54,502 bases of DNA, from contig JAISSX010000051.1 of NCBI GenBank assembly GCA_031272885.1, forward strand, positions 1 through 54,502, in the 5' to 3' direction. Position numbers and translations under genes: made by a program. Of this stretch, positions 31,737-40,633 are shown one piece after another. Source of the DNA: Bifidobacteriaceae bacterium (GTDB lineage: Bacteria > Actinomycetota > Actinomycetes > Actinomycetales > WQXJ01). Numbering within the stretch: the stretch's first letter is position 1; each line of letters opens with the position of its first letter. The notes beneath the pieces were generated by a model that was given only the letters and a program-made list of their open reading frames with translations, searched no databases and was not told the DNA's origin.

Positions 31737-32777
31737 CTAGGGGCGCGGCGGGACGTCGGTGGAGTTGCCCACTAGCAAGCGGGTGCCCAGTTGGATGCGG
31801 CTCGAATCCGGCGCCCGGCCCTCGATCATGGCCTTGATGGTGCGCACCGCCAGGCGGGCAATGTCGCCCAAGGGCTGCACCACGGTGGTCAGTTTCGGGG
31901 CCGACCAATGGGCCATCTGGGTGCCGTCGAAACCCACCACCGAAACGTCGTCGGGCACCCGCAGGCCGCGCAGCCGGGCCGCCTCCATCACGCCCCAGGC
32001 GCAGCCGTCCGAATTGCTGACGATGCCGGTGGGCGGCTCCGGCAGGTCCAGCAGCCAGCCACCCAGTTCCAGGCCGGTCTGGTGGCTGAAGTGGCCCTCG
32101 CGCAGCAGGGCCGTCGGCTCGCGCACGCCGGCATCGAGCAGGGCGGCCAACGCCCCGTGGGCCCGCTCGGAGGCAAACATGCGCGACATCGAGCCGGCGA
32201 TGACGCCGATCCGCCGGTGCCCCAGCTCCAACAGGTGGCGGGCCTGCAACATGCCGCCAGAGAAATTGTCGGCGCTGATGGTAACCATGCCGGCGGTCAT
32301 CATGGTTTGCGAATCGACCGCCACCATGGGCAGGCCGATGCGGTTGCAGGCCTCGATCTGGGCCGGCTCCAACTCGCAGGTGACAAAGATGGCGCCCTGG
32401 CAGCCGCCGCCCAGCAGGGACCGGGCCCAACTGTCCAGGCTGCTCCCTGAGGCGGTCGCCTCCGGCACGTCCAGCAGGCGGATCATCAACTCGATGCCCA
32501 CCGAACTGGCCGCGGCCAGCATCGCCTGGAGTAGTTCGGCCGAATACATCGACACGTCCACCCGGTCGAACACCACCACCACCCGTTCCACCGCTTCACC
32601 AGGGGAATCGGCCCTGGCGGTGGTTGGCCGGTAGCCCAGTTCGACCATGGCCTGGCGCACCTTTTCGCGGGTCTCGTCGCTGACCCCTGGGCGGCCGTTG
32701 AGAACTTTCGAAGCGGTGGCAACCGAGACGCCGGTTTGGCGGGCAACGGTTGCCAGGGTGACGCGCGGACCAGCCAA
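31737..32777 (-). CDS. LacI-family regulator with unusual hinge
   Basis: A 346-residue LacI/GalR protein with an N-terminal helix-turn-helix (TLATVARQTGVSVATASKVL, about 6-25) and the usual NGRPGVSDETREKVRQAMVELGYRP region. The expected hinge helix with N..AR.L is replaced by TTARADSPGEAVERVV, which lacks the Leu that LacI proteins insert into the minor groove. The ligand-binding domain is complete. The start is TTG 32777 with AAAGG upstream. It lies 55 bases after the GH3 gene and is likely transcribed with it. Between them GAAACGTT (32803-32810) resembles a half of the GAAAACGTTTTC palindrome found before the aldo/keto reductase. Confidence 0.9.
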   Translation of the reverse strand: MAGPRVTLATVARQTGVSVATASKVLNGRPGVSDETREKVRQAMVELGYRPTTARADSPGEAVERVVVVFDRVDVSMYSAELLQAMLAAASSVGIELMIRLLDVPEATASGSSLDSWARSLLGGGCQGAIFVTCELEPAQIEACNRIGLPMVAVDSQTMMTAGMVTISADNFSGGMLQARHLLELGHRRIGVIAGSMSRMFASERAHGALAALLDAGVREPTALLREGHFSHQTGLELGGWLLDLPEPPTGIVSNSDGCAWGVMEAARLRGLRVPDDVSVVGFDGTQMAHWSAPKLTTVVQPLGDIARLAVRTIKAMIEGRAPDSSRIQLGTRLLVGNSTDVPPRP

Positions 32778-32832
32778 GGCCGTAAACCTTTCGCGAAGAG
32801 ACGAAACGTTAAAGCCTAAGGCTACCTGATCG

Positions 32833-35226
32833 TCACAGGGGCGTCACCGTCACCGGGGTGGTCAAGACCCGCCCCTGTGTCACGTCCCGTACCGCGTCAC
32901 CGGTGATCTGGAACCGGGCCGCCAACGGCAGGTCGACACTCGAAGTGCCCGCCCACAGGCTGAACCAGCCCGGCTCGACAATCCGCCGCGCCACGTCAAC
33001 ACCCACGAAAGCCGTCCGGTCGGCGTGCAACCGGAACTCGACCCGGGCCGCCGCCCCCGCCTCCAACTCCACCTTGGCGAAACCGACCAACTGCTTGACC
33101 GGCCGCGTCACCTGCGCCACGTCATCGCCCAGGTACAACTGCACCACCTCGGCCCCGGCCCGCCCGCCGGTGTTGCGGAGCGTCACCGCCACCCGCAACT
33201 CGCCATCGGCCGCGATCGCCGGCGAAGACAGCGCCAGGTCGCTGACCTCGAAACTGGTGTAGCTGAGGCCGAAACCGAACTCGAAACGCGGGGTGGGGTC
33301 CAGGTTCGAAATGTTGCCGGACAGCAGTGCCAGCGGTGCCCCCAGGTACGTGCCGGGCTGGCCGCCGGGACCGGCCGGGATAGCCACCGGTAGCTTGCCG
33401 GACGGGTTCACCTGGCCCGTCAGCACCCGCACGATGGCGCCCGCGCCCTCCTCGCCTGGCATAAAGGCCTGCACGATGGCGCCCGCCTGGTCTGCCGCCG
33501 GGCCCAGGTAGTAGGGGCGTCCGGTCACCAGCAACAACACCACCGGCTTGCCGGCCGCCGCGGCCGCCGCCAACACCGCGTCGACCAGCTTGGGCTGCAC
33601 GCCCGGCAGGTCCAGGGTCTGCACGTCGCAACCCTCGCCGGAGGTGCCGCGGCCGAACAGGCCGGCCAGATCACCCACGGCCAACAGGACGACATCGGCC
33701 GCTGCCGCTGCCGTAGCCGCCGCCGCGATGCCGCTCTCATCCGGATCGACGATGGGGCAACCTGGCTGGTAGTCGACGTTGTCCTGGCCGAAGGTGGCGC
33801 GGACGGCATCGAGCACCGAGGCCGCCGCTACCCCCATCTCGCCGCCGCCGTAGGCCGGCATGACGTGATTGGGGAAGGCGTAGCAGCCGAACATGCAGTG
33901 CGGGTCCGCCGCCACCGGACCGATCACCGCCACCCGGCCGGGCGCGGACGGCAGGGGCAGTAGGCCGCCGCGGTTAGCCAACAGGATGATGGTCTTTTCG
34001 GCCATCTCGGCCGCCAGGGCGCGGTTGGCCGGGGCATCGAGGTCGATCGTGGGCGGGTTGGCTGTCACCGGTTCCCAGCCGGCGTCCAACAGGCCGAGTT
34101 CGGCTTTCTGGGTCAGTACCCGGCGCACGGCCGTGTCCACCAGCGCTTCCGGCAGCTCGCCGGTGGCGACCAGCGGAGCCAGCAGGTTATAGGCCGTGGT
34201 TTGGGGTAGTTCGATATCCATCCCCGCGGCCAGGGTGAGGGCGCCGGCGTGTGGCAGGTCCGCCGCCACGCGGTGTTTGGTGCAGACAAACTCGACCGAG
34301 CCGTAGTCCGAAACAACCGTGCCGGTGAAGCCCCATTCGCCCCGCAGCAGTTCGGTCAACAGCCAGTGGTTGACGGCCGCCGGCAGGCCATCCACGTCGG
34401 AATACGAGTTCATGACCGACCGGACGGCGCCCTCCCGTACCGCCATTTCGAAGCTGGGCAGGATCATGTCCTTGAACTCGCGCGGGCCCATCGGCACCGG
34501 CGCGTGGTTCCGTCCGGCCTTCGAGGCCGAATAGCCGGCGAAGTGCTTCAACGTGGCGATGATGCCCTGCGACTGCAGCCCCTTGACGTAGGCCGTGCCC
34601 AGGCAGCCGACCAGGTAGGGGTCCTCGCCGCAGGTCTCTTCGACCCGGCCCCAGCGGTAGTCCCGCACCACGTCCAGCAGCGGTGACAACCCCTGGTGGA
34701 CGCCCAGCGCCTTCATATCCGCGCCGATGGTGGCCGCCATCCGTTCGATCAGGGCCGGGTCGAACGAGGCCCCCCAGGCGATCGAGGCCGGGTAGATGGT
34801 GGCACCGAGGGCGGTCACACCGGTGAGGCATTCCTCGTGGACGATGGCGGGGATGCCCAGCCTGGTTTGGGTGGTCAGGTAGGCCTGGAAGGCTTTAAGC
34901 TGCTGGATGCCGGCGGCCGGGCTGACCGGCACCGAACCGAAGACGCGGGTCAGGTGGCCAAGGCCGAGGGCGGCCATCTCCTCGAAGCTAGGGGCCGCGT
35001 CCTGGTTTTCCTGGGCCGGCGCCACTTGGTGGTCGCCTGTGGCCGGGGCCACGGCGGCGTCCGGATCCAACACCTCCATGTCGCGTTGCCAGAACGAACC
35101 GAGTTGGCCCAGTTTCTCTTCCAGGGTCATGGCCGCCAGTAAGGCTTCGACCCGCTCAGGGATCGGCTTGGCCGGGTCCCGCCACGGCGCTGCGGTGTCA
35201 GGCAGGGGGCTCTGTGGGCGAGTCAT
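32833..35226 (-). CDS. GH3 family beta-glycosidase
   Basis: A 797-residue glycoside hydrolase family 3 enzyme of the beta-glucosidase/beta-xylosidase type. Domain 1 carries the substrate block (YRWGRVEETCGEDPYLVGCLG), KHFAGYSASKAGRNHAPV, and the catalytic nucleophile Asp in VVSDYGSVEF near residue 300. Domain 2 is the alpha/beta sandwich with the region expected to hold the acid/base (ASGEGCDVQTLDLPG-like). A fibronectin III-like domain closes the protein. No signal peptide is seen, so it probably hydrolyses imported oligosaccharides. ATG 35226 has AAAGG upstream. The LacI regulator downstream is its probable repressor. Possible substrates include xylo- or gluco-oligosaccharides; the sequence does not decide. 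Confidence 0.93.
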   Translation of the reverse strand: MTRPQSPLPDTAAPWRDPAKPIPERVEALLAAMTLEEKLGQLGSFWQRDMEVLDPDAAVAPATGDHQVAPAQENQDAAPSFEEMAALGLGHLTRVFGSVPVSPAAGIQQLKAFQAYLTTQTRLGIPAIVHEECLTGVTALGATIYPASIAWGASFDPALIERMAATIGADMKALGVHQGLSPLLDVVRDYRWGRVEETCGEDPYLVGCLGTAYVKGLQSQGIIATLKHFAGYSASKAGRNHAPVPMGPREFKDMILPSFEMAVREGAVRSVMNSYSDVDGLPAAVNHWLLTELLRGEWGFTGTVVSDYGSVEFVCTKHRVAADLPHAGALTLAAGMDIELPQTTAYNLLAPLVATGELPEALVDTAVRRVLTQKAELGLLDAGWEPVTANPPTIDLDAPANRALAAEMAEKTIILLANRGGLLPLPSAPGRVAVIGPVAADPHCMFGCYAFPNHVMPAYGGGEMGVAAASVLDAVRATFGQDNVDYQPGCPIVDPDESGIAAAATAAAAADVVLLAVGDLAGLFGRGTSGEGCDVQTLDLPGVQPKLVDAVLAAAAAAGKPVVLLLVTGRPYYLGPAADQAGAIVQAFMPGEEGAGAIVRVLTGQVNPSGKLPVAIPAGPGGQPGTYLGAPLALLSGNISNLDPTPRFEFGFGLSYTSFEVSDLALSSPAIAADGELRVAVTLRNTGGRAGAEVVQLYLGDDVAQVTRPVKQLVGFAKVELEAGAAARVEFRLHADRTAFVGVDVARRIVEPGWFSLWAGTSSVDLPLAARFQITGDAVRDVTQGRVLTTPVTVTPL

Positions 35227-35250
35227 GAAAGTGACCTTTCGCTATCAGGT

Positions 35251-35263
35251 TTCGTTCACCGAA
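35251..35263. promoter_or_regulatory. Imperfect palindrome before the GH3 gene
   Basis: TTCG-TTCAC-CGAA lies about 25 bases upstream of the GH3 start and is a possible operator. A TTGACA -35-like hexamer is found further upstream on the minus strand (35367-35362), but no matching -10 at normal spacing is obvious. The 218-base gap shows no gene. Confidence 0.25.
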
Positions 35264-35444
35264 GACCCAGTCAGGTGTCCGGGCCTGGCACATCGTCCTT
35301 GCCGTGCCGCCCGGATTGACGTTTCCCCTCCGAGCCTAGTCGTCCCGGCAGGTCACGTCTCTGTCAAGAACCACTTATCTTTTTCGCTGGCCGGCACCGC
35401 CGTCACCGCCGTTGGCGCCGCCGGCATCGCCGTTGGTGCCGCCG

Positions 35445-36764
35445 TCAGCGCCGCCAGGTGCGGGCGCCCAGCGCCTGTAGCTTGTCCTGGAAGTGCTCGT
35501 AGCCGCGGTCGATCAGGCCGATGCCCTTGACCGAGGACCGCCCGCTGGCGGCCAGGGCTGCGATCAGGTGCGAAAAACCGCCGCGCAAATCAGGCACCTC
35601 GATGTCTGCCGCGTGCAGGGGCGTGGGCCCGGACACCACCGCCGAGTGGTAGTAGTTCTTGCGTCCAAACCGGCACACCTGCCCGCCCAGGCACTCCTTG
35701 TAGAGCTGGATCTGGGCTCCCATCGCGTTCAACGCCTTGGTAAAACCGAAACGCTGTTCATACACCGTTTCGTGAACAATCGACAAGCCTTTGGCTTGTG
35801 TCAGGGCCACCACCAGGGGCTGTTGCCAGTCGGTCATGAAACCCGGGTGAACGCCGGTTTCGACCGCGATCGACTTCAACTCGCCGCCCGGGTGCCAGAA
35901 CCTGATGCCCTTGTCGGTGACATCGAACCGGCCGCCCACCTTGCGGTAATAGTTCAGGTAGGTGGTCAGGTCCGCCTGGCGGGCGCCCATCACCGTGATG
36001 TCGCCACCCGTGGCCAGGGCCGCCGCCGCCCACGAGGCCGCCTCGATCCGGTCCGGCAGCGCCTTGTGGTGGAAGCCCTGTAACTCGTCCACCCCTTCGA
36101 CCTTGATGACCCGGTCGGTTTCGATCGAAATGATGGCGCCCATCTGCTGCAACACCGACACCAGGTCCATGATCTCGGGCTCCACCGCGGCGCCACTCAA
36201 CTCGGTGATGCCGTCCGCCCACACGGCCGTCAACAGGCACTGTTCCGTCGCGCCCACGGACGGGTAGGCCAGTTCCATCTGCATGCCGCGCAGCCGTTCC
36301 GGCGCCTGCAGCCGGATGCCGCCGGGCTCCTTGGTCACCTCGGCCCCGAAGCGGCGCAGAATCTCCAAGTGGAAGTCGATCGGCCGGCCGCCAATGTTGC
36401 AGCCGCCCAGGTCAGGAATGAAAGCCTCGCCCAGCCGGTGCAGCAGCGGGCCGCAGAACAGGATCGGAATCCGGGACGAACCGGCGTGCATGGCAATATC
36501 GGCCGACCGGGCCACCTCGACCCCGGACGGGTCCATCCTGACCGTGCCGGCGTCATCGTCCACCTCAACCGCCACGCCGTGCGCCTTGAGCAGACCGGCC
36601 ACCACCTCCACGTCCCGGATCATGGGCACGTTGTGCAGCGTGGAGGGTCCTTGGCCCAACAGCGAGGCCACCATGGCCTTCGAGACGAAGTTCTTGGCGC
36701 CGCGCAACTTGATCTCGCCGATCAGGGGTACGCCACCCTCGATTTCAAGGACGTCTTCGGTCAC
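35445..36764 (-). CDS. murA: UDP-N-acetylglucosamine 1-carboxyvinyltransferase
   Basis: A 439-residue enzyme for the first committed step of peptidoglycan synthesis, transfer of enolpyruvate from PEP to UDP-GlcNAc. Lys 24 and Asn 25 (RGAKN) contact substrate. Cys 122, in the loop PDLGGCNIGGRPID, is the residue attacked by fosfomycin, so sensitivity is expected on that point. GFMTDWQQPLVVALTQAKG and the C-terminal DLRGGFSHLIAALAASG complete the family pattern. GTG 36764 lies 19 bases after the leuD stop and 6 bases after a -10 box. No second murA is seen in the window. Confidence 0.96.
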   Translation of the reverse strand: MTEDVLEIEGGVPLIGEIKLRGAKNFVSKAMVASLLGQGPSTLHNVPMIRDVEVVAGLLKAHGVAVEVDDDAGTVRMDPSGVEVARSADIAMHAGSSRIPILFCGPLLHRLGEAFIPDLGGCNIGGRPIDFHLEILRRFGAEVTKEPGGIRLQAPERLRGMQMELAYPSVGATEQCLLTAVWADGITELSGAAVEPEIMDLVSVLQQMGAIISIETDRVIKVEGVDELQGFHHKALPDRIEAASWAAAALATGGDITVMGARQADLTTYLNYYRKVGGRFDVTDKGIRFWHPGGELKSIAVETGVHPGFMTDWQQPLVVALTQAKGLSIVHETVYEQRFGFTKALNAMGAQIQLYKECLGGQVCRFGRKNYYHSAVVSGPTPLHAADIEVPDLRGGFSHLIAALAASGRSSVKGIGLIDRGYEHFQDKLQALGARTWRR

Positions 36765-36770
36765 GGCACC

Positions 36771-36776
36771 AGCCTA
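36771..36776 (-). promoter_or_regulatory. -10 box of a leaderless murA promoter
   Basis: On the minus strand TAGGCT is followed by six bases (GGTGCC) and GTG 36764, the same spacing as at hisC. No Shine-Dalgarno is seen. The -35, if any, would lie in the end of leuD. Confidence 0.45.
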
Positions 36777-36783
36777 AACGGTT

Positions 36784-37419
36784 CTACACGGGCCGGGCCG
36801 AGACCACCGGCTCATCCGGCAGGTGTTTCGCCGGCAGCGTGGTGGGCCGCCAGCTTTCGCGCCTGGCTTCGAAGGCCGCGATCTCGTCTTCGTGCTGCAA
36901 CGTCAGGCCGATGTCGTCCAGGCCCTCCATCAACCGCCATCGGGTGTAGTCATCCACCTGGAAGGGCGCAATCAGGTCGCCGCAGATGACCTGCCGGGCG
37001 GCCAGGTCAACCGTCACTGCCGTGCCCGGTTCGGCCTCCAGCAGCTTCCATAGCTGCTCGATGACGTCCTGTTCCACCTGGGCGGCCAACAGGCCCTGCT
37101 TGCCGGCATTGCCCCGGAAGATGTCCGCGAACCGGGCGCTCAACACGGCCTTGAAACCGTAGTCCCGCAACGCCCAGACGGCGTGCTCGCGGCTGGAACC
37201 GGTGCCAAAATCCGGCCCCGCCACCAGCACCGTGCCGGCCCGGTAGGCGTCCTGGTTGAGTACAAAATCGGGGTCGCCGCGCCAGGCCGCGAAAAGGGCG
37301 TCATCGAAGCCGGTCTTGGTGATGCGCTTCAGGTAGACGGCCGGGATGATCTGGTCCGTGTCCACGTTGGACCGCCGCAGCGGCACGCCAATCCCGGTGT
37401 GGGTGGTGAACTTCTCCAT
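36784..37419 (-). CDS. leuD: 3-isopropylmalate dehydratase small subunit
   Basis: A 211-residue small subunit that forms isopropylmalate isomerase with LeuC in leucine synthesis. It shows [28 protein letters not shown] at the start, [17 protein letters not shown] as the swivelling-domain signature, and [16 protein letters not shown]. The start was set at ATG 37419 with GGAGG just upstream; the longer open frame to 37569 overlaps leuC in another frame and is not conserved. The stop of leuC lies one base before the leuD start codon, so the subunits are coupled. Confidence 0.97.
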   Translation of the reverse strand: MEKFTTHTGIGVPLRRSNVDTDQIIPAVYLKRITKTGFDDALFAAWRGDPDFVLNQDAYRAGTVLVAGPDFGTGSSREHAVWALRDYGFKAVLSARFADIFRGNAGKQGLLAAQVEQDVIEQLWKLLEAEPGTAVTVDLAARQVICGDLIAPFQVDDYTRWRLMEGLDDIGLTLQHEDEIAAFEARRESWRPTTLPAKHLPDEPVVSARPV

Positions 37420-37420
37420 C

Positions 37421-38833
37421 TCAGGCCTCCAATCCCAGGTCCAGGGGCGATGACAGGGTGCCGCGGATGGCTGTGGCCGCCGCCACCACCGGGCTGACCA
37501 GGTGGGTCCGGCCGCCCTTGCCCTGGCGGCCCTCGAAGTTCCGGTTCGAGGTCGAGGCGCTGCGCTCACCCGGCGCCAACTGGTCCGGGTTCATGCCCAG
37601 GCACATGGAGCAGCCCGCGTTGCGCCACTCGGCGCCGAACTCGGTGAAGATGCGATCCAGGCCTTCGCGTTCGGCCTGCAGGCGCACCCGGGCGGAGCCG
37701 GGCACCACCAGCATGCGGACGCCATCGGCCTTCTTTCGTCCCTGCACGATGGCGGCCGCCGCCCGCAGGTCTTCGATCCGGCCGTTGGTGCAACTGCCCA
37801 AGAAGACCGTGTCGACCCTGATCGCCTTGAGCGGCGTGCCGGGTGTGAGGCCCATGTACTCAAGGGCCTTTTCGATGGCGAGGCGAGACTCGTCATCGGG
37901 CGCCGTGGCGGGATCCGGGACGGCAGCGGAGAGTGGCAGGCCCTGTCCCGGGTTGGTGCCCCAGGTGACGAAGGGTTCCAGGGCGTCGCCGTCGAGGGTG
38001 ATCTCGCGGTCGAAGGTGGCGTCCGGGTCGGTCTTGAGCGTGCGCCAGTAGGCCACGGCGTCATCCCAATCCTGACCCTGCGGGGCGTGGGGGCGGCCCT
38101 TCAAGTAATCGAAGGTGGTCTGATCCGGCGCGATCATGCCGGCCCGGGCGCCGGCCTCGATCGACATGTTGCAGATCGTCATGCGGCCTTCCATGCTGAG
38201 GGCCTCGATGGCCGGGCCGCGGTATTCGATCACGTGGCCCTGGCCGCCGCCGGTGCCGATCTGGGCGATGACGGCCAAGATGATGTCCTTGGCCGAGACG
38301 CCGGGGCGCAGGCGGCCGGTGACGTTGACGGCCATGGTCTTGAACGGCTGCAGGGGGAGCGTCTGGGTGGCCAAGACATGCTCCACTTCGGAGGTGCCGA
38401 TGCCGAAGGCCAACGCCCCGAAGGCGCCGTGGGTGGAGGTGTGGGAGTCGCCGCACACCACCGTGAGGCCCGGCATGGTCAGGCCCAGTTGGGGGCCCAC
38501 CACATGGACAATGCCCTGGTCGGCGTCGCCCAACGAGTGGAGCCGAATGCCGAACTCGCGCGTGTTGTTGCGCAGCGTGTCGATCTGCATGCGGGAGGTC
38601 GGGTCCGCGATGGGCAGGTCGATGTTCAGGGTGGGGGTGTTGTGGTCCTCGGTGGCGATGGTGAGGTTGGGCCGCCTGACCTGGCGGCCGGCCAGGCGCA
38701 GGCCTTCGAAGGCTTGAGGGGAAGTGACCTCGTGCACCATGTGCAGATCGATGTAGAGCAGATCCGGGACGCCGTCGGTGCCTTTGCGCACCACATGGGC
38801 ATTCCAGACCTTCTCCGCGAGCGTTGTGCCCAT
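37421..38833 (-). CDS. leuC: 3-isopropylmalate dehydratase large subunit
   Basis: A 470-residue aconitase-family enzyme that binds a 4Fe-4S cluster through Cys in [12 protein letters not shown] and in [43 protein letters not shown] and the [16 protein letters not shown] block complete the family pattern. ATG 38833 follows AAGGAG. The gene is divergent from an IclR-type regulator, as leuCD is in many actinobacteria (LtbR/NdgR), and leuD and murA follow on the same strand. Confidence 0.97.
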   Translation of the reverse strand: MGTTLAEKVWNAHVVRKGTDGVPDLLYIDLHMVHEVTSPQAFEGLRLAGRQVRRPNLTIATEDHNTPTLNIDLPIADPTSRMQIDTLRNNTREFGIRLHSLGDADQGIVHVVGPQLGLTMPGLTVVCGDSHTSTHGAFGALAFGIGTSEVEHVLATQTLPLQPFKTMAVNVTGRLRPGVSAKDIILAVIAQIGTGGGQGHVIEYRGPAIEALSMEGRMTICNMSIEAGARAGMIAPDQTTFDYLKGRPHAPQGQDWDDAVAYWRTLKTDPDATFDREITLDGDALEPFVTWGTNPGQGLPLSAAVPDPATAPDDESRLAIEKALEYMGLTPGTPLKAIRVDTVFLGSCTNGRIEDLRAAAAIVQGRKKADGVRMLVVPGSARVRLQAEREGLDRIFTEFGAEWRNAGCSMCLGMNPDQLAPGERSASTSNRNFEGRQGKGGRTHLVSPVVAAATAIRGTLSSPLDLGLEA

Positions 38834-38914
38834 GAAGCGACTCCTTGCGCGGTCTGTGCCCCGGATTATTGGCCTGTTGGGTTCTTGGGCCCTGGCCGCC
38901 TGGCGTTAACCGAC

Positions 38915-38943
38915 TTGTGTCTCAAAGTTTGGAATGGGAATAT
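38915..38943 (+). promoter_or_regulatory. Leaderless promoter and possible operator of the IclR regulator
   Basis: TTGTGT (38915-38920), a 17-base spacer and GAATAT (38938-38943) precede ATG 38950 by six bases. An imperfect palindrome, TCTCAAAGTTTGGA (38920-38933), lies in the spacer. It is the best operator candidate for autoregulation and for control of the divergent leuC promoter. Confidence 0.5.
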
Positions 38944-38949
38944 CAGGGT

Positions 38950-39678
38950 ATGGACAATAGTAGCGGAGTCGGCGTGCTCGACAAGGCTGCCGCGGTGTTG
39001 GCCGCGTTGGAGGCTGGACCAGCCACTTTGGCCCAATTGGTGGCTGCTACCGGGCTGGCCCGGCCCACCGTTCACCGCCTGGCGGTGGCGCTAGAGCACC
39101 ACCGCCTGGTGGGGCGCGACATGCAGGGTCGGTTTGTGCTGGGTCCGCGTTTGTCCGAGTTGGCCGCCGCCGCCGGCGAAGACCGCCTGCTGGTGGCGGC
39201 CGGGCCCGTGTTGGCGGCGCTGCGGGACCACTCCGGTGAATCGGCCCAACTGTTCCGCCGCCAGGGCGACCAACGGGTCTGCGTGGCGGCGGCCGAGCGT
39301 CCCATGGGGCTGCGCGATTCGATCCCTGTGGGGGCCGTGTTGTCGATGACGGCCGGTTCGGCCGCCCAGGTGCTGCTGGCCTGGGAAGAGCCTGAGCGGA
39401 TGCACCGCGGGCTGATCGGCGCCAAGTTCACCGCCACCATGCTGGCGGCGGTACGCCGCCACGGCTGGGCCCAATCCGTGGCCGAACGTGAACCCGGGGC
39501 GGCCTCCGTGTCCGCGCCGGTGCGCGGCCCCGGCGGCCGCGTGGTGGCGGCCGTCTCCATCTCCGGACCGGTCGAACGGATCTCGAAACAGCCCGGCCAC
39601 CTGCACGCGGCCGCCGTGGTGGCCGCCGCCAATCGCCTGACCGAGGTGCTGCGCAAGGCCGACGAACCCCGCCGGTAG
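38950..39678 (+). CDS. IclR-family regulator, NdgR/LtbR type
   Basis: A 242-residue IclR regulator. The N-terminal winged helix (VLDKAAAVLAALEAGPATLAQLVAATGLARPTVHRLAVALEHHRLV) is followed by the effector domain (SVPVRGPGG-type block ASVSAPVRGPGGRVVAAVSISGPVERI). Divergent placement from leuCD is that of LtbR of Corynebacterium and NdgR of Streptomyces, which repress or activate leuCD and sense leucine-related amino acids. ATG 38950 was chosen because homologs begin SSGVGVLDKAA and a -10 box lies six bases upstream; longer upstream starts add non-conserved residues. Confidence 0.9.
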   Translation: MDNSSGVGVLDKAAAVLAALEAGPATLAQLVAATGLARPTVHRLAVALEHHRLVGRDMQGRFVLGPRLSELAAAAGEDRLLVAAGPVLAALRDHSGESAQLFRRQGDQRVCVAAAERPMGLRDSIPVGAVLSMTAGSAAQVLLAWEEPERMHRGLIGAKFTATMLAAVRRHGWAQSVAEREPGAASVSAPVRGPGGRVVAAVSISGPVERISKQPGHLHAAAVVAAANRLTEVLRKADEPRR

Positions 39679-39705
39679 GGGCCTAGGGCCTTTGGCCTTG
39701 GGTCT

Positions 39706-39735
39706 GGGGCTGGGGTTTGGGGCTGGGGTTTGGGG
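39706..39735 (+). repeat. G-quadruplex-type tandem repeat
   Basis: Five runs of four G separated by two or three bases, made of a 13-base repeat unit, lie between the convergent IclR gene (ends 39678) and hypothetical membrane protein gene (ends 39756). It meets the usual G4 sequence rule with short loops. It may act as a transcription roadblock or terminator. Confidence 0.6.
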
Positions 39736-39755
39736 ATCGGGCTCGGCGGCGGAGG

Positions 39756-40589
39756 TTAGGCCGTCGCGGTCTTGAAGTGCTTGCGCAGCCAGACCGAGCG
39801 GCGGATCTCTTGAGTCACCAACAGCACCACACCGGCCAGCAGCAGCACACCCATGGCGATGGCGCCAATGAACGGACCAGTCACCCAGCCCTTCTCGATG
39901 GTGGGGATGAAGTAGTAGATGACGGCGTCGGTGTTGTGTTCGGTGCAGCCCAGGGAGTAGGTGCCCCCGCTGGCCTCGAAGGTGCGCACGGCCTCGGCCG
40001 GCAGTTGGTCGGTGATCGCGTCCGGCAGCGGAACGTCGTCATCCTTGACCTTGGACAGGTTGATTTCCTTCGAGCCCTTGGCCACGGTGCAACTGTTGTC
40101 CCAGTCGCCGTGCGATGACCAAATGGTGTAATCGGCATCCGCCAGGTGGAACTCGGTCATGCCAGTGGTGTGGGCCAGGGTGACACCATCGGCTGCCACA
40201 TCGGACACCTCGGTGGCGGTGCGGAGCACCGGCCAACCCAGCGCCAACGGGCTGACCAGGATCAAGACCAGGCCCAAGTAGACCAGCCAAGCGCTGGGCG
40301 GCTTGTCCTTCTTGGCCTTCTTGGCTTTGGGCGGCGCCGGCGGCTGGTAGGCCGCCGGGTCATAGGCCGGCTGGGCGCCTTGGGGGCTGTAGACGGGAGC
40401 GGGCGCGGGATCATAGCCGGGCTGGGCGCCTTGGGGCGCGGCAGGCGCATAGGCCGGCGCGGGCGCGGCCGCCGGCTGGGCCGGCGCCTCATAGCCACCG
40501 GCGGGCACGGCCGGCAGCGGAGCGGTGGGAGCGGGGAAGGGCTCGGCGGGGGGCTGCCCAGGGACCTGATCAGGCTCGAATGCTGTCAT
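39756..40589 (-). CDS. Proline-rich membrane protein of unknown function
   Basis: A 277-residue protein. The first 110 residues are Pro/Ala/Tyr-rich with repeated PQGAQPxYDPA units, ending in a Lys-rich patch (KAKKAKKDK). Two membrane segments (about 118-138 and 243-263) flank an external domain of about 100 residues with two Cys (NSCTVAKG, SLGCTEHN). I do not recognise the family. ATG 40589 is preceded six bases upstream by TACCCT (40596-40601), again the leaderless arrangement. It diverges from plsC. Confidence 0.75.
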   Translation of the reverse strand: MTAFEPDQVPGQPPAEPFPAPTAPLPAVPAGGYEAPAQPAAAPAPAYAPAAPQGAQPGYDPAPAPVYSPQGAQPAYDPAAYQPPAPPKAKKAKKDKPPSAWLVYLGLVLILVSPLALGWPVLRTATEVSDVAADGVTLAHTTGMTEFHLADADYTIWSSHGDWDNSCTVAKGSKEINLSKVKDDDVPLPDAITDQLPAEAVRTFEASGGTYSLGCTEHNTDAVIYYFIPTIEKGWVTGPFIGAIAMGVLLLAGVVLLVTQEIRRSVWLRKHFKTATA

Positions 40590-40595
40590 GGCACA

Positions 40596-40601
40596 AGGGT
40601 A
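40596..40601 (-). promoter_or_regulatory. -10-like box of a leaderless promoter
   Basis: On the minus strand TACCCT, six bases, then ATG 40589. On the other strand TAGGCT at 40618-40623 lies 10 bases before the plsC start, so the two divergent promoters would be within about 25 bases. Confidence 0.35.
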
Positions 40602-40633
40602 GACCCGTTGCAAAGGCTAGGCTGAGGTTTGTT

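Noticed and set aside
37420..37569. Longer leuD start at 37569
   Set aside because: It would overlap leuC by about 150 bases with unconserved residues, whereas ATG 37419 has GGAGG and the normal N terminus.
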